Of a stretch of DNA of 35,138 bases, positions 1-7,643 are shown one piece after another. Source of the stretch: CAZCGA01 sp964498075 (GTDB taxonomy: Bacteria; Desulfobacterota; Binatia; HRBIN30); NCBI GenBank assembly GCA_964498075.1, contig CAZCGA010000059.1, positions 1 through 35,138 on the forward strand. Direction: 5' to 3'. Every line of letters begins with the position of its first letter. Within the stretch, counting starts at the first letter, position 1. A model generated the notes under the pieces. The model saw only the letters and a list, made by a program, of their open reading frames with translations, searched no databases and was not told the origin of the DNA. Made by a program: the position numbers and the translations under genes.

Positions 1-70
1 TTCAACCGCCGCGTCTGCGGCAGCAACGCGGCAGCAGCGTTGAGCTTCGAGGGGATTTTTGGGGCAAAGC
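1..70 (+). repeat. Dispersed repeat, copy 1 (partner at 3472-3541)
   Basis: The first ~70 bases recur almost unchanged at 3472-3541 (offset 3471). Both contain the Cys/Gly-codon-like stretch around cgcgtctgcggcagcaacg followed by ttgagcttcgagggga. No reading frame is maintained, so this is a dispersed intergenic repeat. It is truncated here by the window edge. Confidence 0.85.
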
Positions 71-117
71 ACCTGCGAGGGAAGGGGGAGCATTCGGATT
101 TGCTCGCCTCTCCGCCT

Positions 118-137
118 GGGACTGTCGATTTTCTTGC
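118..137 (-). repeat. Solo IS end (right-end type)
   Basis: GGGACTGTCGAT followed by TTTCTTGCGAG is the reverse complement of the right end of the IS at 440-2171, where GAGAAA precedes ATCGACAGTCCC. No matching left end with a target duplication was found nearby. It therefore looks like an isolated end left after loss of the rest of an element. Similar solo ends occur at 34630-34652 and, more degenerate, at 34202-34217. Confidence 0.6.
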
Positions 138-240
138 GAGCAGCCCCCTTCGACGATGCTCAGGACAGGCTTCGAGTTACGCCGCCAAAAGAAGGCGGCT
201 CCTGCCCATGAACCGTTCGTCGAGCGTTCCCCTCCTTACC

Positions 241-371
241 GAGACTGTCGATAAACGCGAGGCAGACCCTTCGACAAGCTCAGGGTGAGCGGAATTCTTC
301 TTTGAAATTGAATCCCCAACCGCTCGTGCTGAGCTTGTCGAAGCACTGTTTGCGAGAAAATCGACAGTCTC
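241..371. mobile_element. 131-bp MITE-like non-autonomous element
   Basis: The termini are perfect 12-bp inverted repeats, GAGACTGTCGAT (241-252) and ATCGACAGTCTC (360-371). They are flanked by the direct duplication TACC (237-240 and 372-375). The uninterrupted site exists at 33946-33949 in the sister repeat. The element has no gene. Its interior is an inverted pair of REP-like segments, cccttcgacaagctcaggg (268-286) against its near reverse complement around 322-345. The ends share the left/right asymmetry of the IS at 440-2171: AAAC follows the left end and GAGAAA precedes the right end. This suggests it was moved by that transposase. Confidence 0.85.
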
Positions 372-439
372 TACCAAGGAGGGGTCAGGGGAGGTTTTGC
401 AACGGCGCGTCAGCAACCTCCCCCTGGCCCCCTCCTTGG

Positions 440-2171
440 GGGACTGTCGATAAACCGAAGTGAGTGAAGCCCGTGTTTGATTCGATGTCATTCTGTTTGC
501 CTGAGCGAGACGATGCGGATCGAAAGGACGTAGCTTTCGGCTGCGGCCCAGCTGTCCCCTTCATGGCGGCGCGCGACGATCACGACGACAAGCACCGCAG
601 TATCCCGCAGTGCTTTCTTCAGATTGAAGGCAATGCAGTACAGGCCAAACTCCGCGCGCACGGCGCTGAGCCCGCGCCGGTGGAACCGTCGGAGCCCGAA
701 CCGCTCGCGCAGCTCGGCGTGGACCGTCTCCGCAATCGGCATGCGCTGCTTGTAGACTTCACGCGCCCGGGGCTGCATCAGCACCAGGGCCATCGCTTCC
801 TTATACTCGTCCCCAGCATAGCGCTTGATGCTGCGCCCATACGTGCTGGTGGTGCACTGTGCGCGCACGGGGCAGTGGGCGCAGGCCGTGGTGCGATAGC
901 GACGATAGCGACGGCCCCGCGCGTCCTTGCCCTGGTCCGCATAGCTCAGCACCTCCTTGGCGGGACAGACGTACGCATCGCGGTGATCGTCGTACCGGAA
1001 CTGGTTCTTGGCAAAGCGCCCCTTCGTCCCTTTCTTTTCCCAGTCGGCGTCGCCCATGGCTTTGCCCGAGGGGCACAACACGTCGATCCCCTGCTCGGCC
1101 AGATCCCCCAACAGCGGCCCGTGGTGATATCCCGCATCGATGAGCAACGTGGGCGGCAGCTGCGCGAACACGTCGTGGTGCTGCTCCAGCAAGGGCTTGA
1201 CCGCCGCCGGCTCACTCGAGGGATCCACATACTGGCCGATGATCACTCCTGCCTCGTGCATCAGCGTGCTGGCTTTGTAGGCGGGCCGCTTCACCTTGTC
1301 CTTGCGCGGTTGCACCACGGCGTCGGGATCACTGCAGGCCACCACCACGGTGTCCGTCGGCTTGCCCTGCTGCGCGCGCGTGGCGCAGCGTTGCGCGGCG
1401 GCGCGCGCCACCTCCTGAGCCGCCTGTGCGCTCTGTTGCCGCCCCGGGTTGTCCGGCTCAGCAGCTGCCGCCGTGGTCGCCTCGGCTGCGGCCAGCGCGG
1501 CGGCCTCGGCTTGCAGCAACTTCCAGCGGCTGGCCGCCGATTCCACCACCGTCCCGTCGATGCTCGACAGTCCGGGACGCAGCTTGAGCCGCTGCACCAC
1601 CCAGGCCGCCAGGGCCGTCACGAACTCCTTGCCCAACACGTCCTCGTGCAGCTGTACGAACTTCCCGATAGTGCTGTGATCAATGCGTCGCCCACCACAC
1701 ATCCACCACGTCCCAATGTTGGCCACGCTCAATTGCTCGAGCGCTCGCAGGGCGAGCTGCTTCACGAACAGACCGTACACGATCAGTCCCAACAGCGTGC
1801 GGGGATGCAGCGCGCGGCGCCCGCGCGCCGAGTACTTCGCCGTCAACAGCGAGTAGTCCAGGCTCATCACCAGCTGGCGCAGCTCCACCACCCACCGCAT
1901 GTCGTTGTCCACCAACACCTGATCCAGGCGCCGGTCCCCGATCAGGATATGGTACGGGTCGTCATCCAAGAACCGGTCATCCCCGATCGGCTTGCGCTCG
2001 GCTGCGGTCGGCAACGGCGCCTGACAAAACCCGAACCCACACTGCCCGGTGTTGGCCACTCGTTTGGTAGGCCGCTTGATCCGCCGCATCCTGCCCCTCC
2101 ACCCAACGTTGCCCTTATACCCCATCACCGCATAGGAGGTCAGCATGCCCCTCGAGAAAATCGACAGTCCC
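440..2171 (-). mobile_element. IS1182-like insertion sequence, complete, 1732 bp
   Basis: Perfect 12-bp terminal inverted repeats GGGACTGTCGAT (440-451) and ATCGACAGTCCC (2160-2171) are bracketed by the 4-bp duplication TTGG (436-439 and 2172-2175). The empty site is visible at 34010-34013. The insertion sits in the centre of a ccctccttggtaaggaggg palindrome. One transposase gene on the minus strand fills the element and appears intact, so it may still be active. Assignment to the IS1182 family comes from the transposase, not from a database match. Confidence 0.88.
488..2089 (-). CDS. DDE transposase, IS1182-like
   Basis: This 533-residue protein is an IS1182-like transposase. It has an N-terminal DUF772-like helical segment (about residues 55-150), then a DDE catalytic core. 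The likely triad is D178 (in SSIDGTVVES), D318 (in LLIDAGYHHG) and E454 (in PIAETVHAEL), with the RRGL segment 18 residues after the Glu as is usual for the family. An Ala/Glu-rich insertion occupies about residues 190-245, and a Cys cluster (CAHCPVRAQC) lies at 403-412. I chose the ATG at 2089 rather than a longer frame because GGAGG lies 8 bases upstream and the extension crosses the right inverted repeat and the outside repeat. No frameshift or stop interrupts it. It is probably the enzyme for the MITE at 241-371 as well. Confidence 0.9.
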   Translation of the reverse strand: MRRIKRPTKRVANTGQCGFGFCQAPLPTAAERKPIGDDRFLDDDPYHILIGDRRLDQVLVDNDMRWVVELRQLVMSLDYSLLTAKYSARGRRALHPRTLLGLIVYGLFVKQLALRALEQLSVANIGTWWMCGGRRIDHSTIGKFVQLHEDVLGKEFVTALAAWVVQRLKLRPGLSSIDGTVVESAASRWKLLQAEAAALAAAEATTAAAAEPDNPGRQQSAQAAQEVARAAAQRCATRAQQGKPTDTVVVACSDPDAVVQPRKDKVKRPAYKASTLMHEAGVIIGQYVDPSSEPAAVKPLLEQHHDVFAQLPPTLLIDAGYHHGPLLGDLAEQGIDVLCPSGKAMGDADWEKKGTKGRFAKNQFRYDDHRDAYVCPAKEVLSYADQGKDARGRRYRRYRTTACAHCPVRAQCTTSTYGRSIKRYAGDEYKEAMALVLMQPRAREVYKQRMPIAETVHAELRERFGLRRFHRRGLSAVRAEFGLYCIAFNLKKALRDTAVLVVVIVARRHEGDSWAAAESYVLSIRIVSLRQTE

Positions 2172-2240
2172 TTGGTAAGGAGGGGGTTCATTGGCCCAAC
2201 AGACCAGCGCCACAGCGCTGGTCGAGATCTCAGGGCGAGC

Positions 2241-2493
2241 GGAAAAGTGCTTGTGCTTCTGAATCCAATGACTCCCAGACCGTTCGTGCTGAGGCTCTCG
2301 AAGCATGTCCTGAGCCCCGTCGAAGGGCACGCTCTTCGCATTTGTCGACACTCCCGCCTCGCAAGAGGTCGGGGAGAGCTTCTTCGAAGCTGAGCACCAA
2401 GCGAAATAGGACAGTACTCTTGCGTCCGTCCGTCTTGCGCCGGGGAATCAGCATATGCAACAATTCGCCGTATTGTGAGGCTACTCAGTCTGC
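2241..2493. repeat. REP-like intergenic segment downstream of the IS
   Basis: This is non-coding. It contains the REP-like pair gctgaggctctcgaagcatg and cctgagccccgtcgaaggg (about 2290-2328), the same ttcga-type family seen at 142-175, 268-345 and 34905-34950. A degenerate IS-end-like tgtcgacactccc lies at about 2342-2354. A promoter for the TA pair at 2494 may lie at the right edge, but I could not pick convincing -35/-10 boxes. Confidence 0.5.
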
Positions 2494-2820
2494 ATGTCCC
2501 GATGGCTCGCAGCCGTTCTCAAGCGTGTCGGCGCATGCACCGAGGCGGGGAAAGTGCGGTTCACGCACAAGGCGCTCACCGAGCTCGCGGAGCTGGATCT
2601 CGGGCTCGACGAAGCCGACGCGGTCGATGTGCTTCGTCGGCTGACCGGCAGGGACGGGGCTGCGCGTGTCAGATCACGGCAGACCGGCGAGTGGATGTAC
2701 GTGTTCAAGCCAGTGGTCGCGGCGACGCGGGTCTACGTGAAGATCATCGTGCGAGACGATTGCGTGGTCGTTTCCTTTCATGAGGACTTCGATGAGCAGG
2801 AAGAAGACGGCGGGTACTAG
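2494..2820 (+). CDS. mqsR: MqsR-like type II toxin
   Basis: This 108-residue protein is close in length to E. coli MqsR (98 aa) and follows its order of elements: an N-terminal helix, a VRFTHKAL segment, an acidic helix (LGLDEADAVDVL), and the C-terminal strands MYVFKP and VYVKIIVRDDCVVVSFHED. The last matches the MqsR VYLKITV...VSF block well. Family members are RelE-fold, ribosome-independent mRNA interferases. The toxin precedes and overlaps its antitoxin by 29 bases, which is the mqsRA order. The C-terminal acidic extension (DEQEEDGGY) is not in the E. coli protein. Catalytic competence cannot be judged by eye. Confidence 0.82.
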   Translation: MSRWLAAVLKRVGACTEAGKVRFTHKALTELAELDLGLDEADAVDVLRRLTGRDGAARVRSRQTGEWMYVFKPVVAATRVYVKIIVRDDCVVVSFHEDFDEQEEDGGY

Positions 2821-3277
2821 GGGCGCTGCGAAGCAGCGTGCCGCCGCGAGGCGGCCTGGCGCGGTGCTCGCGGATGACGCGTGCCCATCTTGTGGCGTGC
2901 TGATGCGCGAGCGCCGGGGGAGGTTGACCTTCCGCGTGAACGGAGAGGACGTTGTCGTTGCGAAGACGAGTCATCTCCGGTGCAGCAAGTGCGGCGAGGT
3001 GGTGCTGCGTCTGGACGAAGCACGACGGTTGCGAGAGCGCGCGTTCGAGATCTATCGGCGGAAGTACGACTTGCTGTCGGCGGATGCGATCCGCGCGCTA
3101 CGCGAGCGGCTCGGTCTCACCCAGGCCGGCCTCGCCCGCCTGTTGCGGTTCGGCAACAACACCATCTCGCGCTGGGAGGCCGGCCGCAACGTCCAGACCG
3201 CAGCGATGGACGTTCTCCTGTGTCTCATCCGCGACCTTCCGGGCAGCCTCGCCTATCTGCGTCGTCACGCTGCGTAA
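2792..3277 (+). CDS. mqsA: MqsA-like antitoxin (zinc finger plus HTH)
   Basis: This 161-residue protein has an N-terminal zinc-binding half (CPSC, then LRCSKCG about 40 residues later) and a C-terminal HTH_XRE-type half (LGLTQAGLARLL ... NTISRWEAG). That is the MqsA architecture: the zinc domain binds the toxin and the HTH binds the operator. An additional basic N-terminal stretch of about 30 residues (rich in K, R and A) precedes the first CxxC and is unusual. I chose the ATG at 2792 because GAGGA lies 5 bases upstream. An in-frame ATG at 2780 has no ribosome-binding site. It is co-transcribed with, and overlaps, the toxin gene, and autoregulation is expected for the family. Confidence 0.83.
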   Translation: MSRKKTAGTRGAAKQRAAARRPGAVLADDACPSCGVLMRERRGRLTFRVNGEDVVVAKTSHLRCSKCGEVVLRLDEARRLRERAFEIYRRKYDLLSADAIRALRERLGLTQAGLARLLRFGNNTISRWEAGRNVQTAAMDVLLCLIRDLPGSLAYLRRHAA

Positions 3278-4030
3278 GGTACCAATGCGAGGCCGACGCC
3301 GGCCACCATCGGTCCTCCGACTGACGCCGTTCGAGCTCAGAAGGCGTTCTCTTTCTCCCGTCGTCAGCGAAAGGATGCGCCCTGTGGCGACTCCCGCCCC
3401 ACCAAAGGCCTCTTCGGGGGCGGGGTTGGGAGCCTGCGCCGGCAGGCTTGGCGCACTTCGTAGCGCGCGCTTTCAACCGCCGCGTCTGCGGCAGCAACGC
3501 GGCAGCAGCGTTGAGCTTCGAGGGGACCTCTTGGGCAAAGCCGCTCGAAGCCGACTCGTTTGGCAGTCCACTTCAGTGGACTTTCCCACCAACTCAGCCA
3601 GGGAATTCTATTCCCTGGCGGCGCGGCCCGGTTCATCGGCCCATTGCATCATACTCCGACACTACGCACCCAACCGCTCGTCCTGAGAGATCTGACCGGC
3701 GGGGGCGCCAGCTTGGAGGGTCCATGAACCTGTTGGTCCCCCACCCCGGCGGTTGAAACCGCGGCAACCAAGAGCACCCAAGCCCACCTGCGTGGGCTCC
3801 CCGCCCCACCTGGAGGAGCGGGGGGAGTCGCCGCAGGGCGACTTGGGTGCCTTTCGTTGCCGCGAATTTATTCGCCAGGTTAGCTTCAGGTTCATGGGCA
3901 GTAGGAGCCCTTCCTTTGGGTTCTGTATCGAGGGGCCTCGCCCCCGACGCGGGCAGTTGTTTCTTAGTAGCCGCCCTCTGGCGGCGCATCGAAGGGCGCC
4001 CGCTCGGAGTCCTTGTGCACGGCCCGACTC
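3278..4030. repeat. Intergenic repeat mosaic, no credible gene
   Basis: This 750-bp stretch is a patchwork of dispersed repeats. Copy 2 of the 1-70 repeat lies at 3472-3541. A hairpin AGTCCACTTCAGTGGACT (3565-3582) is followed by CCAGGGAATTC/ATTCCCTGG (3598-3618). A ggcggttgaaaccgc(g)gcaac unit lies at about 3748-3772 and recurs at 8168-8188. A ggttcatgggcag-type segment at about 3889-3940 is the reverse complement of the segment near 33877-33918. All open frames here run through repeats. Confidence 0.75.
3565..3618. repeat. Double-hairpin repeat
   Basis: Two adjacent palindromes, an AGTCC...GGACT stem and a GGGAATTC..ATTCCC stem, are separated by a conserved caactcagcc spacer. The same pair in the same order recurs at 34455-34505 and 34955-35008, and the first stem alone at 34248-34266. 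They are probably extragenic palindromes of unknown function. Confidence 0.75.
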
Positions 4031-5281
4031 TCAGCCGAGCAAGCGCGCGACGGGCACGGCAACGACGCGCGGGGAGAGGGCGTACAGCTCTGCGCCGGCG
4101 TGCACCACGAGGCCGACGCGTGCGCGGCGATGCTCGGTGAGGAACCGTTCGACGCCGGCCGCGTCCGCGGCGGTTGCGCGGGTGGCGGCCTTCACCTCGA
4201 TGGGCAAGAGGCGGCCCTGCTGCTCGACGACGAAATCGACCTCGACACCGGTGGACGTCCGCCAGTAAAACACCTGCGGGCGCGGTGCCACACACTCACG
4301 CCAGGCGTCGAGCTCGTTGAGGATGAGGTTCTCGAGGAATGCGCCGCAGCGCAAGCCGGTGCGCAGCTCTTCCGCGTCTGCGAGCCCCGCGAGGTGCGCC
4401 GCGAGTCCGGTGTCGCTCCAGTACAGTTTGGGGGACTTCACCAGGCGTTTGGTCGGATTGACGGCGTAGGCGGGTAGCAAGCGCGCTTGGAAGGAGATGT
4501 CGAGCAGGCCAAGGTAACGGTGCGCCGTCGGCCGCGTGAGCGCGGCATCGCGCGCCAGGTCTGCCTGGTTGAGGAGACCGCCCAGACGCAGGGCGGCGAT
4601 GCGCAGCAGGCGGCGGAAGTCGGCGAGCGCACTGATCGCCGCCACCTGTTGCAGGTCGCGTTCGAGGTACGTGGCGACGTAGCCTTCGAACCACTGCGAC
4701 CGCTCAGTACGCGACAGGGCGAGAACGGGTGGGTAGCCGCCCTCGTGGGCCGCCTCCCACCAGCGCCCCGGCCACGACGGGCGCGACGTGAGCAGCCGCC
4801 GCGCCGCCTCCGCGTCGGCCGCGGCGAGCAGCTCCGACCACGGTGCGGGCGTGCCGCTGCCGGCCTTCTCCGCCTCGGTGAACCCGCAGAGGCGCAGGTA
4901 AATGGCACGACCCGCGAGCGTCTCGGAAACCCGCCGCATCAGCAGCAAGTTGGCGGAGCCGGTGAGCAGGAACCGCCCAGCCCGGCGGCGCTCATCGACC
5001 GCGCGCTTCACGGCACGCAACAGGTCGGGCGCACGCTGCACCTCATCGAGGGTGAGGCGCTCCGCGTCGTGCACGAGCAGATCCGGCTCGCGCTCGGCCT
5101 GCTCGAGGACGCGCAGGTCGTCGAGCGTCCGGAAGGTCCGCGGCGGCGCGGACGGCAAGTGGCGGACGAGGGTGGTCTTTCCGGTTTGGCGCGCCCCCGT
5201 GAGAATCACCACGGGAAAGGCGCGCAGGGCGCGCTCGACGACCGCTTCGAGCCCTCGCGCGTGGTAGTGCAAATCGTTCAC
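4031..5281 (-). CDS. DUF4143-type AAA ATPase
   Basis: This 416-residue protein belongs to the ATPase/DUF4143 family. Walker A is GARQTGKTT (residues 29-37). A Walker B-like LTLDEVQ follows, then LLTGSANLLL (sensor region). The C-terminal half has the DUF4143 features, including a winged-helix-like stretch and the nuclease-fold-like VEVDFVVEQQGRLLPIEVKAA near the end. The biological role of the family is not established; members are often scattered in many copies per genome. The start is a GTG at 5281 without a clear ribosome-binding site. Two further family representatives lie at 6384-7544 (intact) and 5343-5435 (scar). The two intact proteins are clearly different subtypes. Confidence 0.85.
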   Translation of the reverse strand: MNDLHYHARGLEAVVERALRAFPVVILTGARQTGKTTLVRHLPSAPPRTFRTLDDLRVLEQAEREPDLLVHDAERLTLDEVQRAPDLLRAVKRAVDERRRAGRFLLTGSANLLLMRRVSETLAGRAIYLRLCGFTEAEKAGSGTPAPWSELLAAADAEAARRLLTSRPSWPGRWWEAAHEGGYPPVLALSRTERSQWFEGYVATYLERDLQQVAAISALADFRRLLRIAALRLGGLLNQADLARDAALTRPTAHRYLGLLDISFQARLLPAYAVNPTKRLVKSPKLYWSDTGLAAHLAGLADAEELRTGLRCGAFLENLILNELDAWRECVAPRPQVFYWRTSTGVEVDFVVEQQGRLLPIEVKAATRATAADAAGVERFLTEHRRARVGLVVHAGAELYALSPRVVAVPVARLLG

Positions 5282-5342
5282 GAGGTGAACTGTATCCGAT
5301 CACCGTTGGAAGCGAAAGCCGGCGCTTACAGGCTGAGGTCGT

Positions 5343-5435
5343 CGACCGCGACGACGCGACGCCGCCGTTCACTGCCACAGCGAACCGTCGTCACAAGAAG
5401 AACGATTACTTGGGAGCGACCAGCAGATGGCGGGC
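5343..5435 (-). pseudogene. Deletion scar of a DUF4143 ATPase gene
   Basis: Bases 5343-5392 match 6358-6407, the 3' end of the intact ATPase gene plus its downstream flank, with one visible mismatch. Bases 5394-5435 match the 5' part of the same gene (7488 onward; codons for LLVAPKQSFFL). The ~1.1 kb between is absent, so a former paralogue kept only its two ends. The Gln codon in APKQSFF has become TAA. The scar is evidently non-functional. Confidence 0.8.
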
Positions 5436-5500
5436 CAAGCGCGCCGGCAGCGCCCATCTCCTTCTTGTAAGCACCCGCATCCGGCACTAGGCTAGGACGC

Positions 5501-6310
5501 ATGCGAGCCACGGCTGTCGGCCGGCCAGCGGATCCGACCATCTATCCCGAGGAGGAGCGCGTGGGGGAAGACGTGCTGCAACGTTGGATCGTGGAGTTGC
5601 TCCGCCCATTGCTCCAGTGGTGGCTGACGCGCCGCGGCGTCAAGGCGTTCGTGGGCGCCGATCAGTTTATTTACTGGCGCCAGCACGACCCGCACGCCCG
5701 CGTCGCCCCCGACGTCTATGTGCTGCCCGGCGTCGATCCGCGCACCCGCGTGCGGACCTGGAAGCTCTGGCAGGACCGAATCGTGCCGAGCTTCGCCCTG
5801 GAGATCGTGTCGCAGGACTGGGAGAAGGACTACGCCGAGGCGCCAGCGCGCTACGCCGCGCTCGGCGTGCCGGAGGTGCTGGTGTTCGATCCTGGGTTTG
5901 ACGAGCACGCCGACGGTGTGCGCTGGCAGGTGTGGCGCCGCGTCGGCAAGCGCGGGCTGGTGCGCGTCGAGAGCAGCCGTGCCGACCGCGTCCGTTCGAA
6001 GGCGCTCCGGTGCTGGTTTCGCGCTGTCGGTGACGAGCGCGAGGTACGGGTGAGAATCGCGGTGGGGCCACGGGGCGAGGAGCTGGTACCGACGGCCGAG
6101 GAGCGCGAGCAAGCGGAGCGCAGCGCGAAGGAGGCGGAGCGCGCTGCGAAGGAAGCAGAGCGCGCCGCCAAGGACGCCGCGCTCGCCGCCAAGGAGACAG
6201 AGCGGGCTGCCAAGGACGCCGCGCTCGCCGCCAAGGACGCGGCGCTGGCGCGTGTGAGTGTGCTGGAGGCAGAGCTCAGACGTCTCACCAGCCGGCGACG
6301 CCGGCGTTAG
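5501..6310 (+). CDS. Uma2-family (DUF820) nuclease-like protein with coiled-coil tail
   Basis: This 269-residue protein has two parts. Residues ~20-190 show the Uma2/DUF820 restriction-endonuclease-like fold signatures: FIYWRQHDPHARVAPDVYVL supplies the PDV motif, FALEIVSQDW the E-x-V/I strand, followed by YAALGVPEVLVFDP. Residues ~205-260 form a charged heptad coiled coil made of repeated AKEAERA / AKDAALA units, reflected in the DNA as tandem repeats (about 6118-6250). AGGA lies about 5 bases before the ATG at 5501. The family is predicted to be PD-(D/E)xK nucleases; substrate and role are unknown. It sits between a DUF4143 scar and an intact DUF4143 gene on the opposite strand. Confidence 0.85.
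   Translation: MRATAVGRPADPTIYPEEERVGEDVLQRWIVELLRPLLQWWLTRRGVKAFVGADQFIYWRQHDPHARVAPDVYVLPGVDPRTRVRTWKLWQDRIVPSFALEIVSQDWEKDYAEAPARYAALGVPEVLVFDPGFDEHADGVRWQVWRRVGKRGLVRVESSRADRVRSKALRCWFRAVGDEREVRVRIAVGPRGEELVPTAEEREQAERSAKEAERAAKEAERAAKDAALAAKETERAAKDAALAAKDAALARVSVLEAELRRLTSRRRRR
6118..6250 (+). repeat. In-gene tandem repeat encoding a coiled coil
   Basis: Imperfect 21-base units around gcgaaggaggcggagcgcgct and gccaaggacgccgcgctcgcc encode A-K-(E/D)-x-x-x-A heptads. Unit number is likely to vary among strains by slippage or recombination. Confidence 0.7.
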
Positions 6311-6383
6311 GTCCGACACAACCCCTCGGCGCCACGTCGGCGCGACGAGGATGCCCTCGACCGCGACGACGCGACGCCGCCGT

Positions 6384-7544
6384 TCACGGCCACAGCGAAC
6401 CGTCGTCGACAGCGCGCAGGAAGTCGCCGACCGGCAACACGTCGATGCCATCCCGCGTCAGCAGTCGCCGGCCGCCGGGGTGCACCAGGATGCGGCGCAC
6501 CAGACCTTTGAGCCCGTCGATGGCGCGCAGGCCGCGCAGGGCATCGTCGCTCACGGCGGCGCCGGCTTTGGCTTCAATCGCCAACCACTCGCGGCCGCGC
6601 TGCAGCAGGAAATCCACCTCGGTGCGCGCCGCCTCCGCCGGCGCCCAATAGTACCAGCTCTCGAATAGCCCCCGGTAGTCGTGATAGCTGCGCAAGAGGC
6701 CGGCGATCCACCCTTCGAACAAGCTGCCACGTTCCTCCGCCGTTGGGGTCGAGAGCTGGCTCTTCAGTGCCCGCACGATGCCGGCATCAACCCAGTACAG
6801 CTTGGGGTGGCGCTTCTCGCGCACGCGCATCCGCGCGGCGTACGCGGGCAGACGGAAGGCCACCAACGTATCCTCGAGGATGTCGAGGTACCCGGCAACC
6901 GTGGTGCGCGCCGCCCCGGCATCACGCGCCAGGGTTGCAATATTCAAGCTCTGCCCGTGAAAGAGCGCGGCAATCGGTAGGAAGCGGGCGAAGCCGGGCA
7001 GGTTGCGCACCAGGGCTTCGGCTTGGACCTCTTCCTTGAGATACATGCGCACGTACGCTTGCAAGGCGTCGCGCCGCTCCGGTGCTTGCCAGATGATCGG
7101 CAGGCTGCCGACGGACAACACGGTCTCCAGCGCAAACGCGTCCCCGAGCTCGGCCGGCACGAAGGGGTGCAGCTCGCGCCGCACGGCGCGCCCGGCCAAG
7201 AGGTTGGTCCCGTGCTGCTTGAGCTTGCGCGCACTCGACCCACACAGGATGAAGCGCAGTCGCTTCTCTTCGATGAAACGGTGCACCTCGTTGAGCAACG
7301 CCGGCAGCCGCTGGATCTCGTCGACGCACACCGTCGTGCCGGGGCGCAGGGCGCGCAGCTCGTCGGCGAACGAGCCGATGCGCACGAGGTACGCATGGTA
7401 GAGGGCCTCGTCGAGCAGGTCGATGCGATGCGCGTCGGGAAACTGCATGCGCACCCAGGTGCTCTTGCCGGTGCCGCGCGGCCCGAACAAGAAGAACGAT
7501 TGCTTGGGGGCGACGAGCAGACGGGGGAGCAGATGCGCTGACAT
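6384..7544 (-). CDS. DUF4143-type AAA ATPase
   Basis: This 386-residue ATPase has Walker A GPRGTGKST (residues 21-29), Walker B-like TTVCVDEIQRL, the sensor LCGSSARKLK and a C-terminal DUF4143 region with RTEVDFLLQRGREWLAIEAKAG. It is divergent from the gene at 4031-5281, with a shorter N-terminus and different linker sequences. It appears intact. A relic of a near-identical copy lies at 5343-5435, showing that this subtype was once duplicated here. Function within the family is unknown. It ends tail-to-tail with the Uma2 gene, with about 70 bp between the stops. Confidence 0.86.
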   Translation of the reverse strand: MSAHLLPRLLVAPKQSFFLFGPRGTGKSTWVRMQFPDAHRIDLLDEALYHAYLVRIGSFADELRALRPGTTVCVDEIQRLPALLNEVHRFIEEKRLRFILCGSSARKLKQHGTNLLAGRAVRRELHPFVPAELGDAFALETVLSVGSLPIIWQAPERRDALQAYVRMYLKEEVQAEALVRNLPGFARFLPIAALFHGQSLNIATLARDAGAARTTVAGYLDILEDTLVAFRLPAYAARMRVREKRHPKLYWVDAGIVRALKSQLSTPTAEERGSLFEGWIAGLLRSYHDYRGLFESWYYWAPAEAARTEVDFLLQRGREWLAIEAKAGAAVSDDALRGLRAIDGLKGLVRRILVHPGGRRLLTRDGIDVLPVGDFLRAVDDGSLWP

Positions 7545-7643
7545 ATCGCCGCCACTTTACGCCGCAAAATGACGGCGTACTAGTCAGTACTGGAGAGTCC
7601 TAAGTTCTCGGAGACTTGATCACCTTGGCATGCTACCAAGAGA

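Larger units (their letters stand above)
175..2240 (+). repeat. Long intergenic repeat copy B, interrupted by a MITE and an IS
   Basis: The pieces 181-240, 372-439 and 2172-2240, joined in order, reproduce 33891-34080 nearly base for base. Both copies run from the gaaggcggctcctgcccatg segment through two opposite-facing ccctcctta/taaggaggg hairpins to the gagatctc segment. Copy B carries two insertions, at 241-371 and 440-2171, each flanked by a 4-bp duplication. Copy A at 33.9 kb is uninterrupted. The repeat has no convincing coding capacity. Confidence 0.88.

Noticed and set aside
464..2644. 726-residue open frame on the plus strand
   Set aside because: It is the antisense of the transposase. 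High GC keeps it open, there are no protein features, and it runs through the IS end into repeats.
6118..6250. CRISPR or satellite array
   Set aside because: The repeats are in frame inside the Uma2 gene, lack spacers and encode heptads.
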